Source of the DNA: an uncultured beta proteobacterium
Lineage (GTDB): Bacteria > Pseudomonadota > Gammaproteobacteria > Burkholderiales > Burkholderiaceae_C
Reading direction: 5' to 3'
DNA: 36,566 nt
NCBI GenBank assembly: GCA_903914175.1
Contig: CAIWNX010000005.1
Span: 1 to 36,566, forward strand
Shown: piece by piece, positions 1 to 8,107 of the stretch
Numbering within the stretch: position 1 is the stretch's first letter
Layout of the letters: every line of letters begins with the position of its first letter
Notes under the pieces: generated by a model
The model's input: the letters and a program-made list of their open reading frames with translations, nothing else
Databases searched by the model: none
Told to the model about the DNA's origin: nothing
Made by a program: the position numbers and the translations under genes

Positions 1-546
1 AACCTGAGCGACCGTGTCGTCGATCTGGCGGCTGAGAGTTTCGATTGCGCGGTGCGGGTTGGCGATATGCCCGACTCCAGTCTGGTCAGCGTGCGTCTGG
101 CCGACAACCGGCGTCTGTGCGTGGCGACACCGGCTTACCTCAAGCGCCACGGTACGCCACAGCAGCCATCGGATCTGGCGCGCTTTGATTGTCTGGCGCT
201 CTCAAGCGATGCCTCACAGACGCGCGGCTGGGCTTTCAGGGTGCCCAAGGGCGACAGCATGGAACTGGTTTACCTCAAGCCGGGCGGCCCGTTGGATTGC
301 TCCGATGGTCAGGTGCTGCACGACTGGTGCCTGGCCGGCTACGGCATTGCCTGGCGCAGCACCTGGGAGGTGGAAGCCGAGATTGCCGAGGGCAAGCTCG
401 TGGCCTTGCTGGAAGACTTTGCGGCGCCGGCCAACGGCATTTACGCGCTGTTCCCACACGCCAAGCACCTGCCGCTGCGGGTGCGGCTGTGGATCGATTT
501 TCTCAAGCACCACTACGGCCAGCCTGGTTTCTGGCGCGCGCAATGA
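1..546 (+). CDS. LysR-family transcriptional regulator, C-terminal part (5' end outside window)
   Basis: An open frame runs from base 1 to a TGA at 544-546 with no start in view, giving about 181 residues. It reads as the effector-binding domain of a LysR-type regulator: the stretches FDCAVRVGDMPDSSLVSVRL, LCVATPAYLKRHG and DWCLAGYGIAWRS are typical of the periplasmic-binding-like fold, and WIDFLKHHY is the usual C-terminal helix. The DNA-binding helix-turn-helix must lie upstream of the window. Its stop codon overlaps the start of the next gene (ATGA), so it is probably co-transcribed with the deacetylase. It may regulate that gene or the glycosyltransferase cluster, but this is inference; the ligand cannot be told from sequence. 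Confidence 0.85.
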   Translation, partial: NLSDRVVDLAAESFDCAVRVGDMPDSSLVSVRLADNRRLCVATPAYLKRHGTPQQPSDLARFDCLALSSDASQTRGWAFRVPKGDSMELVYLKPGGPLDCSDGQVLHDWCLAGYGIAWRSTWEVEAEIAEGKLVALLEDFAAPANGIYALFPHAKHLPLRVRLWIDFLKHHYGQPGFWRAQ

Positions 547-1367
547 AGGGCCTGATTCTTTGCGCCGATGACTTTGCCGTTCACGGTGAGGCTTCGCGGG
601 GCATTGCGCAACTGGCGCAACAGGGGCGGCTCAGCGCCACCAGCGCCATGGTGCTGTCACCGCGCTGGGCGCAGGACGCGGCGCTGCTGCAGGACCTGCG
701 TGGGCGTATCGATGTGGGTTTGCACCTGGACTGGACCAGCGACTTTGCACTGGCCAGCGGCCACGGCCTGTCGCTGCACGCGGCCATGCTCAAGGCCGCG
801 CTCGGCGGTTTTGGTCGGGGTGCGGCGCTGGCAGCGACACGCGCTGTGATCGAGCGTCAACTCGACGCCTTCGAGGCGCACTGGGGCGCGCCGCCTGATT
901 ACGTGGATGGGCACCAGCATGTGCAGCAGTTTGCCGGTATTCGCGAAGCGCTGGTGCAGGCGCTGGTCAACCGCTACGGCGCTGGCGCTGCCAAGCCATA
1001 TGTGCGGATTTCGCGTGCACCCCAGGGTGCTGCCGACACCAAGAGCCGCATCATTGCTGCCATGGGTGCCGCGGCGCTGGAAGCGCTGCTAGCGGCTCAA
1101 GCCGTGCCGCGCACCACGGCCCTGCTCGGCATCTACGACTTTGCCGGTGACACGCAGCGTTATGCACGGTTGATGCAGCGCTGGCTGGAACAGGCACCAG
1201 CGCACAGCATCATCATGTGCCACCCGGCGCAGGCGGCCGTGCCCGGTGATGCGATTGGCGCAGCGCGGGCGCGCGAGTTCGATTACCTCGGCGGCACGGC
1301 CTTTGCCGATGCACTGGCCCTGGCCGGCGTGCAGCTGGTCCGGGGTGCGGTGAGCGCTGCTCGCTAG
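543..1367 (+). CDS. ChbG/HpnK (YdjC-type) carbohydrate deacetylase, NaxD/LgmC-like
   Basis: Protein of 274 residues starting at the ATG inside ATGA, which overlaps the LysR stop. Family signatures are visible: CADDF (metal-binding Asp 9-10), VGLHLDW (His 61) and DGHQHVQ (Asp 122, His 124, His 126), then a late MCHPA segment. YdjC-superfamily enzymes remove N-acetyl groups from sugars using a divalent metal. Members such as Francisella NaxD act on an undecaprenyl-phosphate-linked N-acetylhexosamine before lipid A modification. The neighbouring ArnT-like, GtrA-like and GtrB-like genes favour that role over chitooligosaccharide or hopanoid deacetylation. Family assignment is firm; the substrate is inferred from context. 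Confidence 0.85.
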   Translation: MKGLILCADDFAVHGEASRGIAQLAQQGRLSATSAMVLSPRWAQDAALLQDLRGRIDVGLHLDWTSDFALASGHGLSLHAAMLKAALGGFGRGAALAATRAVIERQLDAFEAHWGAPPDYVDGHQHVQQFAGIREALVQALVNRYGAGAAKPYVRISRAPQGAADTKSRIIAAMGAAALEALLAAQAVPRTTALLGIYDFAGDTQRYARLMQRWLEQAPAHSIIMCHPAQAAVPGDAIGAARAREFDYLGGTAFADALALAGVQLVRGAVSAAR

Positions 1368-1370
1368 AAT
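1365..1370 (+). promoter_or_regulatory. -10-like TAGAAT, 6 nt before the GTG of the ArnT-like gene
   Basis: TAGAAT overlaps the stop codon of the deacetylase and is followed by six bases (CGCGCC) and the GTG start at 1377. Normal -10 to start-site spacing puts transcription initiation at or next to the start codon, so the message would be leaderless. No Shine-Dalgarno sequence is visible and no convincing -35 is seen. Confidence 0.45.
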
Positions 1371-1376
1371 CGCGCC

Positions 1377-2951
1377 GTGCCCATCTCCCTGACCGAACGA
1401 CAAAAATCCTGGCTTTCTTTGCTGGGCTGCTGGCTAGTGCTGCTGCTACTGGCGGCGCTGCGGCCGCTGGCCGTGCCGGATGAAGGCCGCTACGGTGAAG
1501 TGGGCCGCTGGATGCTGCAAAGCGGCGACTGGCTGACGCCGCGCCTGAACGGCATTCCGTTTTTTCACAAGCCCCCTTATCTCTACTGGCTCGAAGCGAT
1601 TTCGCTGGCAGGCTTCGGCGTCAACGAACTCGCGCTGCGCCTGGTGCCAGCCCTGCACGTCGGGTTGATGCTGGTTGCGCTGTACCTGTCGGCGCGCGCT
1701 GTCGGTGGCGAGTTGCTGGCGCGCCGTGCCGCCATCATGCTCGGCAGCAGTCTGGCTTTTCTGCTCGGTGGCCAGTACATCAACCACGACATGCTGGTGG
1801 CGACCTGGATTGGTGTTGCGATCTGGTGTTTTGCCTTTGCCTTCATGGCGGGTGACAAACCCGACGCAACACTGGCGCGTTTCGGTTTTGTTGCCTGCGC
1901 ACTGGGCATGCTCAGCAAGGGCCTGATCGGCATCGCGCTGCCCGGCATGGTGCTGCTGGTCTGGCTGCTCTGGACGCGTCAGTTGCGAAAGATTCTGTAC
2001 CTGCCCTGGCTCAGCGGTCTGGCACTGTTTGCGGGGATTGCGCTGCCCTGGTTTGTCGTGGCCCAGCAGAAATATCCGCAGCTTTTCAATTACATGTTCA
2101 TCGGCCAGCAGTTCAACCGCTACACGGCGGCCACTTACAACAACCCGCAGCCCTGGTGGTTCTACCTGGCAGCGGTCGGCCTGCTCTTGTTTCCCTGGGT
2201 TTTCTTTGCCGTCAATCCGTTGGGTCGCAAGGTGCAAGCGCAACCGTCCGCAGTCCCGTCCCTGGGCCAGTCGTGGTTGAGCCTGTGCTGGATCTGGGCC
2301 GGCGTCATCATCGCGTTCTTTTCCGTTCCACATTCCAAGCTGATCGGTTATGTGCTGCCGGTGATGCCGGCGCTGGCGCTGCTATCGGCACAGGGTTGGC
2401 AGCGCAGCATGGCGCAGCGCCGTCACGCCGGGCGAATCTTTGCGGCGCTGTGCGCCCTCAACGTCGGCATTGCGCTGCTGATCGTGACGCAGGTCGGGCC
2501 TATCACGCGTGATAGCCGCACGCAGGACGTCGCCCGGGTGCTGGCCTGCGCGCAGCGCAGCGGCGATACCGTCTATGTGACGGATGCCTACCCTTACGAT
2601 CTGCCGTTCTACGCGCAAGCGCGCAAGCCGATGGTGGTGCTGGAGGATTGGCCCGCTTTGCGCCAGGAGTCTGGCGACGGCTGGCAGCGCGAGTTGTTTG
2701 AAGGGGCGGATTTTGATGCGCAGGCGGCCAAGGTGTTGCGCCTGCCGACTGAATTGACCAGCGCCGGTACGCAGACCGGTAACTGGCTTGTGGCGCGCAT
2801 TGGCAGCAAGAGCACGGATGGCTTGATCGGCTGGAAAAGCTATTTCCAGGGCGCTGGCTGGACGCTGTACCAGTCGGCGGGTGCTTCAGCGCCGGAACGC
2901 CCAGAAGCGGCTGAGCACAAAGGTTTGCCCGGCTGCAAAGATCAGCGCTAG
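1377..2951 (+). CDS. ArnT/PMT-family lipid-linked sugar transferase
   Basis: Protein of 524 residues with a GTG start; a typical ArnT-type transferase is about 500-580 residues. The N-terminus has a membrane helix (about 12-30) followed by the GT-C signature VPDEGRYGEVGRW (Asp35-Glu36) and FFHKPPYLYWLEA, which in ArnT-type enzymes form the first periplasmic loop and bind the polyprenyl-phosphate sugar. About ten further hydrophobic helices follow, then a soluble C-terminal part. The enzyme is expected to move an amino sugar from undecaprenyl phosphate to lipid A on the periplasmic face of the inner membrane. The last 22 codons or so run antiparallel over the 3' end of gtrA (66-nt overlap), so the true C-terminus deserves a check. 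Confidence 0.85.
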   Translation: MPISLTERQKSWLSLLGCWLVLLLLAALRPLAVPDEGRYGEVGRWMLQSGDWLTPRLNGIPFFHKPPYLYWLEAISLAGFGVNELALRLVPALHVGLMLVALYLSARAVGGELLARRAAIMLGSSLAFLLGGQYINHDMLVATWIGVAIWCFAFAFMAGDKPDATLARFGFVACALGMLSKGLIGIALPGMVLLVWLLWTRQLRKILYLPWLSGLALFAGIALPWFVVAQQKYPQLFNYMFIGQQFNRYTAATYNNPQPWWFYLAAVGLLLFPWVFFAVNPLGRKVQAQPSAVPSLGQSWLSLCWIWAGVIIAFFSVPHSKLIGYVLPVMPALALLSAQGWQRSMAQRRHAGRIFAALCALNVGIALLIVTQVGPITRDSRTQDVARVLACAQRSGDTVYVTDAYPYDLPFYAQARKPMVVLEDWPALRQESGDGWQRELFEGADFDAQAAKVLRLPTELTSAGTQTGNWLVARIGSKSTDGLIGWKSYFQGAGWTLYQSAGASAPERPEAAEHKGLPGCKDQR

Positions 2952-3254
2952 CGCCAGGGCGGCCAGCGCCGGCCAGTGCAGCGCGCGCAGCAGCAACACA
3001 AACACCAGTTCGTTGCTGGCAAAACCGGCCAATGCCGTGACGGCAAAACGCCCGAGGCTGGTGGCAACACTGGTGCTCGCATCCTTGAAACTGAGCAGTC
3101 GGTGTCCCGCAAAGCTGACGAAGAAGGCAATGCAAAAGCCCAGCGCGTTGGCCAGTTCCGGCCACATCTGGTGCTGTGTCAGTGCGAATACCAGCAGGTG
3201 CGTCAGCGCCGCCGCGCCACCGACTGCCAGAAACCAGAAAGTCGATGCGCTCAA
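2886..3254 (-). CDS. GtrA-family small membrane protein (putative lipid-sugar flippase)
   Basis: 122 residues with four hydrophobic segments (about 4-24, 34-50, 67-88 and 96-113), the size and layout of the GtrA/DPMS family. Motifs SFAGHRLLSF and the C-terminal FVLSRFWAFRR are typical. GtrA proteins are thought to help flip or present polyprenyl-phosphate sugars across the inner membrane. The start overlaps the stop of the upstream gtrB gene by 4 nt, so the two are translationally coupled. It converges on the ArnT-like gene. A role in lipid A or O-antigen decoration is inferred from neighbours. Confidence 0.85.
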   Translation of the reverse strand: MSASTFWFLAVGGAAALTHLLVFALTQHQMWPELANALGFCIAFFVSFAGHRLLSFKDASTSVATSLGRFAVTALAGFASNELVFVLLLRALHWPALAALALALIFAAGQTFVLSRFWAFRR

Positions 3255-4267
3255 AGGAGTGAGGCTTCCTGCTCGTCTTGGCGCTGCGCTTGCTGTGCGG
3301 ATGCGCCCGCGCTTGGCAGCCCGAGGCCTTGGCGCAGGCTGATGAGGTAAGCCGGACGCTGTTTGACTTCCTCGTAGATGCGGCCCACATATTCGGCCAG
3401 CACCCCAATCGAGAGCAACTGGATGCCACTGAAGAACATCATGCCGACGACGATGGTGGCGTAGCCCGGTACGGCGATGCCGGTGAAGAAATACTCGCCG
3501 ACAACCCAGGCGCCGTAGCCCAGCGCGATGGCCGAGAGCACGAGTCCGACCAGGGTCAATGCGCGCAACGGTGCAATCGAGAACGCGAGGATGCCGGTCA
3601 GCGCCAGTGAGATCGAGCCGCGCAAGCCGAAATTGCTCTTGCCATCAGCGCGTGGCAGCGGCTGGTAGTCGATCGCCGTGCTGTTGAAGCCAACCCAGGC
3701 GTACAGCCCCTTCATGAAACGGTTGCGCTCGGGCAGGCTTTTGAGAGCCTCGACCACCTTGCGGTCCATCAGACGGAAGTCGCCGGCGTTGGCGGGAATC
3801 TGGACCCGGTTGCCGAAGTTCACCAGTTTGTAGAACAGACCGGTCAGGCTCACCTGCAGGCTGGACTGATCGTCGCGCGTCTTGCGCACCGCATACACGA
3901 CGTCGGCGCCCTGTTGCCATTTCTCCAGCATGGGGGGCAGCAACTCCACCGGATGTTGGCCGTCGGCGTCCATCAGCAGCACGACTTCGCCGTGCGCTGC
4001 GTCGATGCCGGCGGTGAGCGCCGGTTCCTTGCCGAAGTTGCGCGAAAGCTTGAGGTAGACCAGTTCCCGGTGTGCGGCGCACAGGGCTTGCATTACCTGG
4101 GTCGTGTCGTCGCGGCTGCCGTCATCGACGACGATCAGTTCGACCTGTCGGCTCAAGGATGCGAGCGTGGCCAGGATATGGGGTACCACCATGGCCAGAT
4201 TGCGCGCCTCGTTGAAGGCCGGAATCACGCAGGAGATGGAAGGAGTCAGGTTGGTGCGCAGCGTCAT
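3251..4267 (-). CDS. GtrB/ArnC-type family 2 glycosyltransferase
   Basis: 338 residues. The start is placed at 4267 because the conserved domain (SISCVIPAFNEARNL) begins 11 residues later, whereas the open frame extends 78 codons upstream over argS. GT-A motifs are clear: VVDDGSRDDT, LSRNFGKEPALTAGID and LLMDADGQHP (the DxD-type metal site). Two C-terminal membrane helices are followed by GIQLLSIGVLAEYVGRIYEEVK, typical of GtrB/DPM1/ArnC enzymes that put a sugar from a nucleotide donor onto undecaprenyl phosphate on the cytoplasmic face. With the deacetylase and ArnT-like genes it fits FlmF2/LgmA of known lipid A amino-sugar pathways. The exact sugar is unknown. Confidence 0.88.
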   Translation of the reverse strand: MTLRTNLTPSISCVIPAFNEARNLAMVVPHILATLASLSRQVELIVVDDGSRDDTTQVMQALCAAHRELVYLKLSRNFGKEPALTAGIDAAHGEVVLLMDADGQHPVELLPPMLEKWQQGADVVYAVRKTRDDQSSLQVSLTGLFYKLVNFGNRVQIPANAGDFRLMDRKVVEALKSLPERNRFMKGLYAWVGFNSTAIDYQPLPRADGKSNFGLRGSISLALTGILAFSIAPLRALTLVGLVLSAIALGYGAWVVGEYFFTGIAVPGYATIVVGMMFFSGIQLLSIGVLAEYVGRIYEEVKQRPAYLISLRQGLGLPSAGASAQQAQRQDEQEASLL

Positions 4268-4273
4268 GGCAGC

Positions 4274-4279
4274 ATCATG
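4274..4279 (-). promoter_or_regulatory. -10-like CATGAT, 6 nt before gtrB start
   Basis: On the minus strand CATGAT is followed by GCTGCC and the gtrB ATG. It matches the -10 consensus in 4 of 6 positions, so alone it is weak. It is listed because the 6-nt spacing equals that of six other genes here and no Shine-Dalgarno precedes the ATG. Confidence 0.25.
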
Positions 4280-4331
4280 CCAAAAGAAAACCCGGTTCGA
4301 CCAAAGCCGGCAGATTTTTTTGGCGGGCCCG

Positions 4332-4337
4332 TAAAAT
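4332..4337 (+). promoter_or_regulatory. argS: -10-like TAAAAT, 6 nt before argS start
   Basis: TAAAAT (5 of 6 consensus) is followed by CGGCCC and the argS ATG at 4344. Initiation would fall on the A of the start codon, implying a leaderless argS mRNA. No Shine-Dalgarno sequence is present. It lies in the 76-bp divergent gap between gtrB and argS. Confidence 0.5.
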
Positions 4338-4343
4338 CGGCCC

Positions 4344-6041
4344 ATGCTCTCCGTAAAAATTGAATTGCTTGACGCCCTGGCGCAAACCCTGGAACAGATG
4401 TCGCCGGGCGCTGCCGCGCGCGCCGTCTTCGAGTCGCCCAAGGTCGCCGCCCATGGTGATCTGGCCACCACCGCCGCCATGCAACTGGCCAAACCGCTCA
4501 AACAGAACCCGCGCCAGTTGGCCGAGACGCTGCGCCTTGCGCTGCTGGAGACCGCGCCGTTTCAGCGCTGGGTCGATGCCGTTGACATTGCCGGCCCCGG
4601 TTTCATCAACATCAAACTCAAAGCCGAGGCCAAGCAGCAGATCGTGCGCGAGGTGCTGGCGCAGGGCGCGGCCTTTGGCAATCAGGTGTGCAACGGCCAC
4701 CGCATGATGGTCGAGTTTGTCTCGGCCAATCCGACCGGCCCGTTGCATGTCGGTCATGGGCGCCAGGCTGCGCTGGGGGACGCCATCTGCAACCTGTACC
4801 AGACGCAGGGCTGGGACGTGCACCGCGAGTTCTATTACAACGACGCCGGCGCCCAGATTGCAACCCTGGCCAACAGCACGCAACTGCGCGCCAAAGGCTT
4901 CAAGCCGGGCGACCCACAGTGGCCCAGCGGCGAGAACGCTGCCGCCTACAACGGTGACTACATCGCCGACATTGCGGCTGATTTCCTGGAGAAGAAGACG
5001 GTTTCCTCGGACGACCGCGTGTTCACCGCGTCGGGCGACGTCGAGGCGCTCGACGACATCCGCCAGTTTGCTGTGGCCTATCTGCGCCACGAGCAGGATT
5101 TGGATCTGAAGGCCTTTGCCGTCAAGTTCGATCATTACTTTCTGGAAAGTAGTCTGTACACCAGCGGCAAGGTCGATGACGTGGTGAAGAAACTGCATGA
5201 CGCTGGCAAGACCTACGTGCAGGACGGCGCGCTCTGGCTCAAGTCAACCGAGTACGGCGACGACAAGGACCGCGTCATGCGCAAGGGCGACGGCAGCTAC
5301 ACCTACTTTGTGCCCGATGTGGCCTACCACATCAGCAAATGGGAGCGCGGTTTTGAGAAGGTGGTCAACGTCCAGGGTACCGATCACCATGGCACCATCG
5401 CCCGTGTGCGCGCCGGGCTGCAAGCGGCCAAGGTTGGCATTCCGCTGGGTTACCCCGACTATGTGTTGCACACCATGGTGCGTGTCGTGCGCGGTGGCGT
5501 CGAAGTCAAGATTTCCAAGCGCGCTGGCAGTTATGTGACGCTGCGTGACCTGATCGAGTGGACCTCGAAGGACGCGGTGCGCTTCTTCCTGCTCAGCCGC
5601 AAACCCGACACCGAGTACACCTTCGACGTCGATCTGGCGGTAGCGAAGAACAACGACAACCCGGTTTACTACGTGCAATATGCCCATGCCCGCATCTGCT
5701 CGGTGCTGGCGGCCTGGCGCGAGAAGGACCGAGGCGATGTCGCCAGCCTGGGCCAGGTTGATTTGAGCCCTCTGGAGAGTGCGCCGGCGCAGGCCCTGAT
5801 GCTGCTGCTGGCCAAATACCCCGAGATGCTGAGCGCCGCGGCGGCCGATTTTGCGCCGCACGACGTGACCTTTTACCTGCGTGAACTGGCGGCCTGTTAC
5901 CACAGCTATTACGATGCCGAGCGCATTCTGGTGGAAGACCCCGTTGTCAAACAGGCCCGGCTGGCCCTGGTCGCCGCCACGGCCCAGGTGTTGCACAATG
6001 GCCTGGCCGTGCTGGGCGTCAGTGCCCCGCAGAAAATGTAA
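4344..6041 (+). CDS. argS: Arginine--tRNA ligase
   Basis: 565 residues, usual for bacterial ArgRS. It attaches arginine to tRNA-Arg in the cytoplasm. The Arg-tRNA synthetase N-terminal domain occupies about residues 1-90. The class I HIGH motif is seen as [14 protein letters not shown] (His135-Val-Gly-His138). The KMSKS-equivalent is [18 protein letters not shown] at about 385-400, and the C-terminal DALR anticodon-binding domain follows ([17 protein letters not shown]). It has its own promoter-like element and is followed after 12 bp by the SPOR gene. Confidence 0.97.
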   Translation: MLSVKIELLDALAQTLEQMSPGAAARAVFESPKVAAHGDLATTAAMQLAKPLKQNPRQLAETLRLALLETAPFQRWVDAVDIAGPGFINIKLKAEAKQQIVREVLAQGAAFGNQVCNGHRMMVEFVSANPTGPLHVGHGRQAALGDAICNLYQTQGWDVHREFYYNDAGAQIATLANSTQLRAKGFKPGDPQWPSGENAAAYNGDYIADIAADFLEKKTVSSDDRVFTASGDVEALDDIRQFAVAYLRHEQDLDLKAFAVKFDHYFLESSLYTSGKVDDVVKKLHDAGKTYVQDGALWLKSTEYGDDKDRVMRKGDGSYTYFVPDVAYHISKWERGFEKVVNVQGTDHHGTIARVRAGLQAAKVGIPLGYPDYVLHTMVRVVRGGVEVKISKRAGSYVTLRDLIEWTSKDAVRFFLLSRKPDTEYTFDVDLAVAKNNDNPVYYVQYAHARICSVLAAWREKDRGDVASLGQVDLSPLESAPAQALMLLLAKYPEMLSAAAADFAPHDVTFYLRELAACYHSYYDAERILVEDPVVKQARLALVAATAQVLHNGLAVLGVSAPQKM

Positions 6042-6053
6042 AGCGAGATCGAG

Positions 6054-6668
6054 ATGCAAAAAAATAGTCAGCAACGTGGGGGAACCGTCCTGGGCTTTAT
6101 CCTGGGCCTGGTCGTCGGTCTGGCAGCGGCGCTGGCAGTGGCTGTTTACGTGACCAAGGTACCGATTCCCTTTGTCAGCAAGAGCCAGAACCGCACGCCC
6201 GAGCAGGACGCCGCCGAGAGCAAGAAGAACAAGGACTGGGATCCCAACGCCCCCCTGTACGGCAAGAACCCGGCCAAGCCGGCGCTGCCCGCATCGGCGG
6301 CGGCTTCGGCTGCTGAGTTGGCGGCCAGCGCAGCCCCGGCGCCAGCGCCAAAGGTCGAACTCAAGCCCGCCGTCACGGCCGATCCGCTGGGCGATCTGGC
6401 CAAGTCACGCGCCGGCGCAGCCGCTGCCGAACCTTTCATTTATTTTGTTCAGGTTGGCGCTTTCCGCACGGCGGAGGACGCCGAGAGCCAGCGTGCCAGG
6501 CTCTCGCTCAGCGGGGTCGAAGCCAAGGTGTCCGAGCGTGAGCAGGCGGGTCGCGCCGTCTTTCGGGTGCGCGTCGGTCCTTTTGAGAAAAAGGAAGATG
6601 CGGACAAAACCAAGGAAAAACTCGATGCAACCGGTGTCGAAACCGCGTTGGTGCGGGTTGCGCGTTAG
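6054..6668 (+). CDS. SPOR-domain membrane protein (FtsN-like)
   Basis: 204 residues: a short cytoplasmic N-terminus, one membrane helix (about 12-31, VLGFILGLVVGLAAALAVAV), an Ala/Pro-rich linker (about 75-125) and a C-terminal SPOR domain (about 130-204, starting FIYFVQVGAFRTAEDAESQR and ending ETALVRVA). SPOR domains bind denuded peptidoglycan glycan strands at division septa, so a cell-division or cell-wall role is likely. FtsN identity is not established. It sits 12 bp after argS with GAGATCGAG upstream of the ATG, probably one transcription unit. Confidence 0.88.
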   Translation: MQKNSQQRGGTVLGFILGLVVGLAAALAVAVYVTKVPIPFVSKSQNRTPEQDAAESKKNKDWDPNAPLYGKNPAKPALPASAAASAAELAASAAPAPAPKVELKPAVTADPLGDLAKSRAGAAAAEPFIYFVQVGAFRTAEDAESQRARLSLSGVEAKVSEREQAGRAVFRVRVGPFEKKEDADKTKEKLDATGVETALVRVAR

Positions 6669-6740
6669 CGCATTACTGTCAATTGGTCTAAACTTTTTAC
6701 TGCGGCCATGGTCGTTTGGCTTTAAATGGAGTGTTTGTCA

Positions 6741-7379
6741 ATGAAACGTCGTGATTTTTCCCTGACCCTGGGTGCTGCGCTGACCGGCACAGTCCTGCTG
6801 AATTCCGGCGCACTGGCGCAGGGAGCGACTCCGCAAGCGGGGACCGATTACCGGGTGTTGGACAAGCCCGCTGCGGTCGAGGCCCCCGCCGGCAAGATTG
6901 AGGTGGTGGAGTTCTTTGGCTACTTCTGCCCGCACTGCAATCACTTTGAGCCGAGCTTTGAAGCCTGGCGCAAACGCGCGCCCAAGGACGTGGCCGTGCG
7001 GCGGGTGCCGGTTGCCTTCAGCGACGCAGCCGTACCGCAGCAACGCCTTTTCTATGCGCTGGAGGCGATGGACCTGGTTGAACAATTGCATGCCAAGGTC
7101 TTTGCCGCCATTCATGTGGAAAGGCTGGACCTGAGCCGGGGTGACAGCATTGCCGATTGGGTTGCCAAGCAGGGCGTGGACAAAACCAAGTTCCTGGCGC
7201 AGTACAACTCGTTCACGGTCGCCACCAAGGTGACGCGGGCCACGCAGTTGCAGAATGCTTACCGCATTGAGGGCGTTCCGACTGTGGGCGTCGCGGGACG
7301 TTTTTGGGCCGAAGGCGGCGCTGAGCGGGCCTTGCAGGTAGCCGATTTTCTGATTGCCCGGGTTCGCAGCGGCAAATAA
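6741..7379 (+). CDS. dsbA: Thiol:disulfide interchange protein DsbA
   Basis: 212 residues. The ATG at 6741 is chosen over one at 6726 because GGAG (6728-6731) is correctly spaced and the signal peptide then begins MKRRDFSLTL. The thioredoxin-fold active site is EFFGYFCPHCNHFEP with Cys63-Pro-His-Cys66, and the cis-proline loop is GVPTVGVAG. DsbA introduces disulfides into periplasmic proteins, including many secreted and outer-membrane proteins. The signal sequence carries consecutive arginines (Arg3-Arg4-Asp-Phe) ahead of a moderate hydrophobic stretch and an ALA cleavage site, which resembles a twin-arginine signal. A TAAACT at 6689-6694 could be its -10. Confidence 0.93.
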   Translation: MKRRDFSLTLGAALTGTVLLNSGALAQGATPQAGTDYRVLDKPAAVEAPAGKIEVVEFFGYFCPHCNHFEPSFEAWRKRAPKDVAVRRVPVAFSDAAVPQQRLFYALEAMDLVEQLHAKVFAAIHVERLDLSRGDSIADWVAKQGVDKTKFLAQYNSFTVATKVTRATQLQNAYRIEGVPTVGVAGRFWAEGGAERALQVADFLIARVRSGK

Positions 7380-7447
7380 GCGCTGGCGGCTGTCGCTCGT
7401 TTGACGGCCGGCCCTCTTGGACCGCGAGGGGCGCCGACGGCGCTCGC

Positions 7448-7453
7448 TACAAT
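7448..7453 (+). promoter_or_regulatory. lptA: -10-like TACAAT upstream of lptA
   Basis: GCTACAAT matches the GCTANAAT pattern seen before other genes in this window. It lies 36 nt before the lptA ATG at 7490, giving a leader of about 30 nt, unlike the leaderless group. No good -35 is seen. Confidence 0.4.
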
Positions 7454-7489
7454 CAAAAGGCAAGACGTCTTCGCAAGATTCGTGCCTTT

Positions 7490-8107
7490 ATGAAATTACC
7501 CACATTTTCCCTGCTGCTGATCACCGCCCTGGCCCTGGCCGGCGGTGTCGCGCGCGCCGAAAAGGCCGACCGCGACAAGCCCATGAATGTGGAAGCAGAC
7601 GCCATGCGCTACGACGAACAGAAGCAGACCAGCCTGTTCAGCGGACGCGTGTTGTTGACCAAGGGCACGATCATGATTCGGGGTGAGCGGATCGATGTAC
7701 GAAAGGACGCGCAGGGCCGCCAGTTCGGACTGATCAGCGCCGAGCCCGGCAAGCTTGCGTTTTTCCGGCAAAAGCGCGAGGGGCTTGACGAGTTCATCGA
7801 AGGCGAGGGTGAGTCGATCGAATACGACGGTGCGGCCGACACGGTCAAGTTTCTTAACAACGCCCAGTTGCGGCGCTACCGAGGTGCGACTTTGAGCGAC
7901 GAGTTCACCGGCAATGTGATTTTTTACAACAACAGCAGCGAAGTGTTCAGCATCGACGGCGCGCCGGTCAAACCCGGTTCCGCCGCGCCGGCAAGTCGGG
8001 TTCGCGCCATGCTCACGCCCAAGCCGGCGGCCGATGCACCGGCCGCCAATGCCTCTGCTGCGCTGCCCTTGCGTTCTTCCAGCACGCTGGGCGGGGAGAA
8101 GAAGTGA
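7490..8107 (+). CDS. lptA: Lipopolysaccharide transport periplasmic protein LptA
   Basis: 205 residues with a signal peptide ending near GGVARA|EKAD (about residue 23) and an OstA/LptA beta-jellyroll domain (about 30-160). Characteristic strands are NVEADAMRYDEQKQTSLFSG, GRVLLTKGTIMIRGERIDV and ESIEYDGAADTVKFLNNAQL. LptA forms the periplasmic bridge that carries LPS from LptBFGC to LptDE. The C-terminal 40 residues are Ala/Pro-rich and probably disordered. Its stop overlaps the lptB start. No lptC lies upstream, where I recall finding it in many relatives. Confidence 0.92.
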   Translation: MKLPTFSLLLITALALAGGVARAEKADRDKPMNVEADAMRYDEQKQTSLFSGRVLLTKGTIMIRGERIDVRKDAQGRQFGLISAEPGKLAFFRQKREGLDEFIEGEGESIEYDGAADTVKFLNNAQLRRYRGATLSDEFTGNVIFYNNSSEVFSIDGAPVKPGSAAPASRVRAMLTPKPAADAPAANASAALPLRSSSTLGGEKK

